A program made the position numbers and the translations under genes. This document shows positions 58,609-64,000 of a stretch of 64,000 nt of DNA, piece after piece. The notes under the pieces are model-generated. The model was not told the origin of the DNA. It searched no databases and was given only the letters and a program-made list of their open reading frames with translations. This stretch comes from Solirubrobacter deserti (GTDB lineage Bacteria; Actinomycetota; Thermoleophilia; Solirubrobacterales; Solirubrobacteraceae), in assembly GCF_003344625.1 (NCBI RefSeq), contig NZ_QPKJ02000004.1, positions 310,001-374,000 on the forward strand, given 5' to 3'. Within the stretch, counting starts at the first letter, position 1. Every line of letters starts with the position of its first letter.

Positions 58609-59702
58609 AGCGTCAGCTCCACGGTCGTGCCCAGGCCGCGCTCGCTGCGGACGGTGAGCGCGCCCCCGGCCTCGATCGCGCGCTCCTGCATGCTCGTCAG
58701 CCCGAGCCGCTGGCCGCGCACCTCGGGCCCTTCCGGGTCGAAGCCGACGCCGTCGTCGGTGACGGTCAGCGTGCGCCCGCACAGCCGCACCTCGATCCGG
58801 GTGGCGTCCGCGTGGCGCACCGCGTTGCCGAGCGCCTCCTGGGCGATCCGCAGCACCTGGGTCGCGCACTCGGGGCTCAGACGCGGCACGTCACACACCT
58901 TCAGGTCGATCTCCTGCCCGGTCACGCGCCGCAGCACCTCGACGTGCTTGCGCAGCACGGTCGCGAGCCCTTCGGCCTCCAACGAAGCGGGCCGCAGCTC
59001 GAACACGACGGCGCGCAGCTCCTCCATCGCGCCCGACGCGAGGTCGCGCACGCGCTTGAGCTCCACGCCCGCCGCGCAGGCGTCGCGGTCGAGCAGCGTG
59101 AGCGCCGACTCGGCCGCGAGCTTGACGCCGAACAGCCGCTGCGTGACGTTGTCGTGCAGGTCGCGCGCGAGCCGGTTGCGCTCCTCGACGATGCTCAGCT
59201 CGCGCGAGCGCTCGTGCAGGCGCGCGTTCTGGATGGCGATCGCGGCGTGGGCGGCGAGCAGCTCGATCAGGCGCTGGTCCTCCTCGGAGAAGCCGGCGTC
59301 CTTCTCGGTCAGGTAGATCGCGCCGATCACCTCGCTGCGGGAGACGATCGGCACGCCCAGGAACGAGCGCATCTGCGGGTGCGCGCGGGGCCACCAGCCC
59401 CGGAAGCGCGGGTCGGCGGTGATGTCCTCGGTCAGGTGCGGCTCGGGCGAGTGCAGCATCGCGCCGAGCATCCCGTGCGTGCGCGGCAGCGGGCCCATCG
59501 CCTCGATCAGCTCGTCGCTCATGCCGGACGTGATGAAGCGCGCGAACGCGCCGTCGCCGTCCGGGATGCCGAGCGCCGCGTAGCGCGCGCCGCCGAGCTC
59601 GCGCGCGGAGTCCACGATCCGCTGCAGCACGGAGTCGACCCGGTGGTCGGCGGCGATCGCCAGCACGACGTCGCTGAGCGTGCGGAAGGCGGTGCTCTCC
59701 AA
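58605..59702 (-). CDS. GAF-domain sensor histidine kinase (DevS-like)
   Basis: 365 residues, TTG start at 59702 with GAGGG just upstream. GAF domain about 15-165 (LGGARYAALGIPDGDG, MRSFLGVPIVSRSEVIGAIY), HisKA_3 with RLARDLHDNVTQRLFG, HATPase with QEALGNAVRHADA and QRLGLTSMQERA. One GAF domain against two in mycobacterial DevS/DosT; whether it binds heme is not visible. Partner is the coupled regulator. Confidence 0.92.
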   Translation of the reverse strand: MESTAFRTLSDVVLAIAADHRVDSVLQRIVDSARELGGARYAALGIPDGDGAFARFITSGMSDELIEAMGPLPRTHGMLGAMLHSPEPHLTEDITADPRFRGWWPRAHPQMRSFLGVPIVSRSEVIGAIYLTEKDAGFSEEDQRLIELLAAHAAIAIQNARLHERSRELSIVEERNRLARDLHDNVTQRLFGVKLAAESALTLLDRDACAAGVELKRVRDLASGAMEELRAVVFELRPASLEAEGLATVLRKHVEVLRRVTGQEIDLKVCDVPRLSPECATQVLRIAQEALGNAVRHADATRIEVRLCGRTLTVTDDGVGFDPEGPEVRGQRLGLTSMQERAIEAGGALTVRSERGLGTTVELTL

Positions 59703-59736
59703 GGCCCTCAGAACGTTACGCGGTGAGCGGCCGGGT

Positions 59737-61113
59737 TCAATCCGGCAACGGTCCTAGGACCTTGCCGGGGTTGAACAGGCCGGCGGGGTCGAGCGCGGCC
59801 TTGACGGCGCGCATCATGGCCAGCGCGGCGGGGCCGTGCTCGAGCTCGACGAACGGGATCTTGCCGTAGCCGACGCCGTGCTCGCCGGTGCAGGTGCCGT
59901 CATAGGCGATCGCGCGCCGCACGAGCCGGTCGTTGAGTGCACGGGCGCGGCGCAGCTCGCTCTCGTCGGTGGGGTCGACGAGGATCGTGAGGTGGAAGTT
60001 GCCGTCGCCGACGTGGCCGAGGATCGGCGCGATCAGGCCGGAGGCGTCGAGGTCGGCCTTGGTCTCCTTGATGCAGGCGGCGAGGTTGGAGATGGGAACG
60101 CAGGCGTCGGTGGTGAACGCCTCGCAGCCCGGCCGCAGCGCGCGGCCGGCCTCGTAGGCGCCGTGCCGGGCGTGCCAGAGGCGCCGGCGCTCGGCCTCGT
60201 CGGCGGCCCAGTCGAAGCCGAGCGCGCCGTGGCCGCCGGCGATCGCCTGCACGTCCTTGGCCTGCGCCTCGGTCTCGGCCGGCGTGCCGTGGAACTCGAG
60301 CAGGAGCGTGGGCGCCACGTGCAGCTGCAGGTCGAAGTGGCGGTTGACGGCGTCGATCTGGACCTCGTCGAGCAGCTCGATGCGCGCGACCGGGAGCGCG
60401 TGGGCGAGCACCTCGATGACGGTGTCGACGGCGGCGTCGAGGGTTCCGAACGCGCACGCGGCGGCGGTCATCGACTCCGGCGTGGGCTGGACGCGCAGCG
60501 TGATCTCGGTGATGAGGGCGAGCGTGCCTTCACTGCCGATGAGCAGGCGCGTGAGGTCGTAGCCGGCGGAGGACTTGCGGGCGCGCGAGCGGGTGCGGAC
60601 GATCTCGCCGTCGGCGGTCACGACGGTGAGGCTGAGGACGTTCTCGCGCATCGTGCCGTAGCGGACGGAGGTGGTGCCGGAGGCGCCGGTGGCGACCATG
60701 CCGCCGAGGCTCGCGTCCGCGCCGGGGTCGACGGAGAAGAACACGCCCTCGGGGCGCAGCCGCTGATCCAGCTGGCGGCGCGTGACGCCGGCCTGGACGG
60801 TGACGTCCATGTCCGGCACCGACAGCCGCAGGATCTGGTTCATGAGGCCGGTGTCGACGCAGACGCCGCCCCGCAGCGCGGCGACGTGGCCCTCGAGGCT
60901 CGTGCCCGCGCCGAACGGGACGATCGGCGCCGCGTGCGCCTTGCAGACCCGGACCACCCGCGCCGCCTCCTCGGTGTCGCGCGGATAGACGACGAAGTCC
61001 GGTGCGGCGGGCGGGTGCCAGCCCTCGTCGGTGCCGTGGCGGCGCAGCTCGTCGGCGCCGGTGACGACGCGGTCGGCGTCGAGCGCGGCGATCAGGTCCT
61101 CCTGCAGGCCCAT
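59737..61113 (-). CDS. FAD-linked 2-hydroxyacid (glycolate/D-lactate) dehydrogenase, GlcD-type
   Basis: 458 residues. FAD-binding PCMH domain with VPFGAGTSLEGH, DPGADASLGGMVATGASGT and TRLLIGSEGTLALITEI. C-terminal oxidase domain with ILGHVGDGNFH (substrate/metal His) and GTCTGEHGVGYGK. Acts on D-lactate, glycolate or longer D-2-hydroxyacids. With larBCE in the same 60 kb, a link to hydroxyacid stereochemistry is possible, though the genes are far apart. Confidence 0.92.
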   Translation of the reverse strand: MGLQEDLIAALDADRVVTGADELRRHGTDEGWHPPAAPDFVVYPRDTEEAARVVRVCKAHAAPIVPFGAGTSLEGHVAALRGGVCVDTGLMNQILRLSVPDMDVTVQAGVTRRQLDQRLRPEGVFFSVDPGADASLGGMVATGASGTTSVRYGTMRENVLSLTVVTADGEIVRTRSRARKSSAGYDLTRLLIGSEGTLALITEITLRVQPTPESMTAAACAFGTLDAAVDTVIEVLAHALPVARIELLDEVQIDAVNRHFDLQLHVAPTLLLEFHGTPAETEAQAKDVQAIAGGHGALGFDWAADEAERRRLWHARHGAYEAGRALRPGCEAFTTDACVPISNLAACIKETKADLDASGLIAPILGHVGDGNFHLTILVDPTDESELRRARALNDRLVRRAIAYDGTCTGEHGVGYGKIPFVELEHGPAALAMMRAVKAALDPAGLFNPGKVLGPLPD

Positions 61114-61119
61114 CCGCGC

Positions 61120-62298
61120 TCATCCTACGTAGAGCGAACGCGTCACCTCCCGGCCGTCGCGCAGGTGGGCGGTCGCCGTGGCCTTGCCGCCGGTGAACTG
61201 GCCGTCGTAGACGGCGAGGACGAAACCGTTGGAGGGGATCAGCGTGCGCACGTCGCGTGGCGTGCGGATGGTCACCCGTTCGACCGTGCTGTGCACGCGG
61301 CCGGAGAACACGAGCCGGTTGTCGAGCGTGCGGCGCTCGATCTTCCCGCGGTCGTCGCCCTGCGGGATGCTCGAGAGCATCGTCGTGAGCCGCATCGGAT
61401 AGCTGCGCGTCGGCACGCGCAGGCCGCAGGCCGGTGGGAAGCCGGCCGTCGACGCGAACGTGTCGAGCCGGGAATCGACCCAGCCCGGCTGTGTGCCGAT
61501 CAGCCGGTCCGGCCCGGTGACGCATACGCCGCCCCGCGTGCCACGTTGGATGACGATCCCCCACGGCTCGCCGCCGGCCGGGTCCGGCGAGCGCACGGCA
61601 ACGCTCTGCGTCCCGGCGACGGGCCGCTCACGCCCGCGGCGCGGCGGCTCCGAGGCGTAGTTGAACCGTGTGCGCGTGCCGTCGCGGCGCTCGACCACGC
61701 CGCGGCGCAGCGGCGGCGCCTCGCCCGGTCGCACCTGCAGGACGACGTGCTCCGCGCCGATCGCGATGCGCGGCTCGCCCGCCGGCGTGAGGGCCACGGC
61801 GTCATCGTCGACCGGTCCCCAGGTGACGGTGCGGCCCGGCTGCGGGGAGCGTCCCGGCGCGTACGTGATGGTGGTGATGCGCGAGACGCCCGTGCCGTAG
61901 CTGTCCAGGTGCTTGGCCGTGTAGCAAGTCGTCGGGAGCTCGTAGCGGCCCGGCGCGTGAAGGGTGAACGCGCCGTGACCGTCGACCCAGCCGAACCGCT
62001 CGCCCTGCAGGCGCCCGAGCTCCCAGCATCGCATCACGCGCTGCTTGTGGTCGCGCGAGTCGTACTCGCGCACGGCCCACGGGTGCGCGCCGCCGGGGTC
62101 GTCACTTCGGGCGACGAGCCGCAGGCGCTCGACGGGGAGCGGGTCCGGCTTGACCTGCTCGGGCGTCGACGCGGCGGCGGCGGCGTCGACGGCGGGCGGG
62201 CGCGTGCGCGGCCGCGGGTCCTCGTCGGCGGCGAGCACCGCGGTGGCGCCGACGGCGGAGCCGAGCAGGGTCGCGGCCACGGCGAGGCGGGCGATCAT
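61120..62298 (-). CDS. Secreted hypothetical protein with two DPxGG-PW-type repeats
   Basis: 392 residues from ATG 62298, coupled (ATGA) to the membrane protein upstream. Signal peptide (VAATLLGSAVGATAVLAA). Two repeats of a module are seen: RSDDPGGAHPWAVRE ... C, and RSPDPAGGEPWGIVIQ ... C, each followed by a G-x-D and a Cys near LP or PPAC. The same module appears in the protein encoded by the gene upstream. Function unknown; probably acts with it at the cell surface. Confidence 0.75.
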   Translation of the reverse strand: MIARLAVAATLLGSAVGATAVLAADEDPRPRTRPPAVDAAAAASTPEQVKPDPLPVERLRLVARSDDPGGAHPWAVREYDSRDHKQRVMRCWELGRLQGERFGWVDGHGAFTLHAPGRYELPTTCYTAKHLDSYGTGVSRITTITYAPGRSPQPGRTVTWGPVDDDAVALTPAGEPRIAIGAEHVVLQVRPGEAPPLRRGVVERRDGTRTRFNYASEPPRRGRERPVAGTQSVAVRSPDPAGGEPWGIVIQRGTRGGVCVTGPDRLIGTQPGWVDSRLDTFASTAGFPPACGLRVPTRSYPMRLTTMLSSIPQGDDRGKIERRTLDNRLVFSGRVHSTVERVTIRTPRDVRTLIPSNGFVLAVYDGQFTGGKATATAHLRDGREVTRSLYVG

Positions 62299-63548
62299 CG
62301 GGGCCTCCGGGACTCGACGGGGTCGGGGACGAGGCCCTCGCCGGGGCGACCGCGCTCCACGGTGCCGTCCGCGAGCGTGACCTCGAGCGTGAGGCCGTCG
62401 GGCTTGACGCTGGGCGCGAGCACGGCGGCGAACGCGCCCTGCTTGGAGACGTCGAGCGCCTGCGGAGGGCCGGCGCCGTGGAGCACGACCTTGCGCACGG
62501 CGTCGTTGCTGCGCGCGACCCCGTAGACCACCGTGCGCGCCGGTGTGTCCTGCCACGTCCACTGGTCGAAGCCCTTCACGCCCTGCTGGCCGGGACGGAT
62601 GGTGCGCGCGTCGGCGACCCACGCGCGTGTGCTGGTGCGCAGGCCGAGGCACGCGGTCGGCGTCTTCACCCGCGCGGGTCCGCTCCCGCGCGCCTGCTGG
62701 ACGAACGCGCAGCGCCAGCGCGTGCCCATCGCGTAGCGCATCGTCTCCCACGCCTGCGCGCCTGCGGGGTCGGTGATCGTCGGGCGCGCGTCGCCGAGGT
62801 TGTGGCGCTCGGCGCGCCCGCCCGCGAACGCGAGGCTCAACGACAGCTGGTGGTCCTCCGGATAGCCGCGCAGCACGGTGACGTACGTTCCGCCGGGGCC
62901 GACCCGCAGCTTGCGGTCACCGGTCGCGGTGCGCAGCGTCACGCTCCGCAGCCGTTCACCGGCGACGCCGTAGACGACCGAACGCACATCGCGCAGCTCG
63001 TCCGCGGCCATTACGCGCGCGCCCGTGAGCGTCCCGCCCTGTCCGCACGCGTCGCTGAGCTCGCCCGGGAGCCGCCGGAACACGCCGTCGAGCCCGGTGA
63101 GCCCGAACACGTTGTCCCGGACCTGGCCGACCGTCGTGCACGTGAAGCCGGTCTTCGAGCGCGCGACGCGCAGCGCCCACGGCGGCCCACCGTCCGGGTC
63201 GGGTGCCCGCAGCGGGGTGACCACGGCGGTGCCCGCCAGCGGCGTCTGCTCGTCCGGCACCTGCTCGGGCACCGGCGCCTCCACGACCGTCTGCCGGAGC
63301 ACGACCGCGGTCGCCGCGCCGGACGTCGCCGCCACGGGCACCATCACCGCGAACGCCACCGCAACGGACCGCCAACGCCGCCGCCGCGGCTCGCGCGCCC
63401 GGGCCACGAGCCGCTCGCCGAACGCCTCGATGGAGGGCAGCTCGTCCCGCCGGGCGGCTGCGACGAGCGCGTCGCCGAAGGCCGCGAGCGCCGGGAGGTC
63501 GCCGCCGGCCGCCGCGCCGCAGCCGCGCGGCTCGTCGCGCGCGGTCAC
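62295..63548 (-). CDS. Membrane-anchored partner of the ECF sigma factor
   Basis: 417 residues, GTG start overlapping the sigma stop. About 60 cytoplasmic residues with a duplicated helix (LAAFGDALVAAARRDEL, then IEAFGERLVARAREP), one membrane helix (SVAVAFAVMVPVAATSGAAT), and an outside part with two copies of the DPxGG-PW module (APDPDGGPPWALR; a weaker TDPAGAQAWETMR). Position and topology suggest an anti-sigma-like regulator; no zinc anti-sigma motif is seen. Confidence 0.8.
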   Translation of the reverse strand: MTARDEPRGCGAAAGGDLPALAAFGDALVAAARRDELPSIEAFGERLVARAREPRRRRWRSVAVAFAVMVPVAATSGAATAVVLRQTVVEAPVPEQVPDEQTPLAGTAVVTPLRAPDPDGGPPWALRVARSKTGFTCTTVGQVRDNVFGLTGLDGVFRRLPGELSDACGQGGTLTGARVMAADELRDVRSVVYGVAGERLRSVTLRTATGDRKLRVGPGGTYVTVLRGYPEDHQLSLSLAFAGGRAERHNLGDARPTITDPAGAQAWETMRYAMGTRWRCAFVQQARGSGPARVKTPTACLGLRTSTRAWVADARTIRPGQQGVKGFDQWTWQDTPARTVVYGVARSNDAVRKVVLHGAGPPQALDVSKQGAFAAVLAPSVKPDGLTLEVTLADGTVERGRPGEGLVPDPVESRRPR

Positions 63549-64000
63549 GCTGCGTTCCTCTCGCTCTCGAGCTCCGCGGCCAGGCCGCGCAGCGCCCGTG
63601 ACACGCGCGCTCGCGCTGCCGGCTCGGCGATGCCCAGCGCGGCCGCGACCTCCGGGTACGGGCGCTCCTCGAGCACACGCAGGCGCAGCGCCTCGCGCGA
63701 CTCGGGCGGGAGGTCGCCGACGAGCGCGGCCACCCGTGCACGCAGCTCCGCGAGGCCCGCGAGCTCCTCGACGCGCTCGTACTCGACATCGCTCAGCACC
63801 GGCGGCTCCAGGCCCAGCTTGCCGAGCATCCGCCGCTCGACGGCGGCGCGCCGGTACCAGCCCGAGAGCTGGTGGCGGGCGATCCCGTACAGCCAGCCGG
63901 CGGCGGCGTCGTCGCCGGACCCGCGGAACGCCCGCCGGTCGGCGACGGCGGCGGCGAACGTCTCGGCCATCAGCTCGCTCGCGACCTGCGGGTCGAACGT
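63545..64000 (-). CDS. ECF-type sigma factor, N-terminus outside window
   Basis: At least 151 residues; the frame stays open to the window end, and the residues before the ATG at 63970 (VASELMAETF) fit sigma region 2, so the start lies beyond 64000. Region 2 end WLYGIARHQLSGWYRR, region 4 LPPESREALRLRVLEERPYPE and PAARARVSRALRGL. It drives the operon with the two surface proteins that follow. Confidence 0.9.
   Translation of the reverse strand, partial: TFDPQVASELMAETFAAAVADRRAFRGSGDDAAAGWLYGIARHQLSGWYRRAAVERRMLGKLGLEPPVLSDVEYERVEELAGLAELRARVAALVGDLPPESREALRLRVLEERPYPEVAAALGIAEPAARARVSRALRGLAAELESERNAA

Noticed and set aside
59730..59746. GCCGG-GTTCAAT-CCGGC, resembling a tRNA T-arm
   Set aside because: The stem-loop register does not fit a tRNA T-loop (the pair next to TTCAATC fails), and no acceptor, D or anticodon arms surround it. 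It overlaps the end of the GlcD-type gene and is at most a weak terminator.

Overview
The window is a 64 kb piece of a very GC-rich, densely coding actinobacterial chromosome. High G/C at third codon positions, frequent GTG starts, leaderless-type promoters and the gene content (F420-type PPOX protein, Rpf-like hydrolase, MMPL exporter, many two-component systems and ECF sigma factors) suggest the class Thermoleophilia, most likely order Solirubrobacterales. That placement is inference. I see no rRNA, tRNA, CRISPR array, insertion sequence or phage block.

Layout. 1-1.36 kb: the end of a secreted protein, a 62-aa gene, and a TetR gene with twin palindromic operators. 1.35-7.7 kb: a tightly overlapped minus-strand operon (reductase-HAD fusion, Zn alcohol dehydrogenase, LarA-like protein, PlsC-like acyltransferase) divergent from its own TetR gene. 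7.7-10.3 kb: larB-larC-larE, the nickel-pincer nucleotide (NPN) cofactor genes. 10.3-13.1 kb: HNH nuclease, small genes, ACT protein, APH-like kinase. 13.1-17.1 kb: methyltransferase-glycosyltransferase fusion, GT39-like membrane protein, patatin. 17.0-20.2 kb: HEPN-like gene and RecF/Rad50-like ATPase. 20.3-24.1 kb: cyclic-di-GMP proteins. 24.2-30.4 kb: MMPL exporter, EamA transporter, MocR regulator carrying two in-frame palindromic elements, secreted peptidase. 30.5-37.3 kb: assorted hydrolases and small proteins. 37.4-40.9 kb: a secreted 1155-aa double amidase. 40.9-44.0 kb: ABC exporter with two-component system. 44.1-50.3 kb: DsbA/cupin/HhH-GPD operon, RTX-like protein, PPOX, an AbiEi/DUF559-like gene behind a perfect hairpin, Rpf-like hydrolase, DUF488. 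50.4-53.5 kb: histidine kinase, ECF sigma and partner. 53.7-57.9 kb: orphan substrate-binding lipoprotein, queuosine-salvage protein, SigB/F-type sigma, QueA-like enzyme with SDR. 58.0-61.1 kb: response regulator/kinase pair and GlcD-type oxidase. 61.1-64 kb: a second ECF sigma operon cut by the window edge.

The strongest candidate for an undescribed system is the 1.35-10.3 kb region. A divergent LarA homologue keeps the NPN-attachment Lys and the metal/catalytic His residues. It is translationally coupled to a fatty-acyl-reductase-like fusion, an alcohol dehydrogenase and an acyltransferase, and the complete larBCE cofactor operon lies next door. This points to a nickel-pincer step in a lipid or long-chain alcohol pathway rather than plain lactate racemisation. 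The second is a small palindrome with a TAAAGAGGGAC arm. It is inserted twice in frame in the MocR linker and once at the end of a response-regulator gene, where it supplies both the stop codon and a terminator hairpin. Other points of note are a pseudo-amidase domain, an ATPase/HEPN-like pair, and a locus combining queuosine-type genes.
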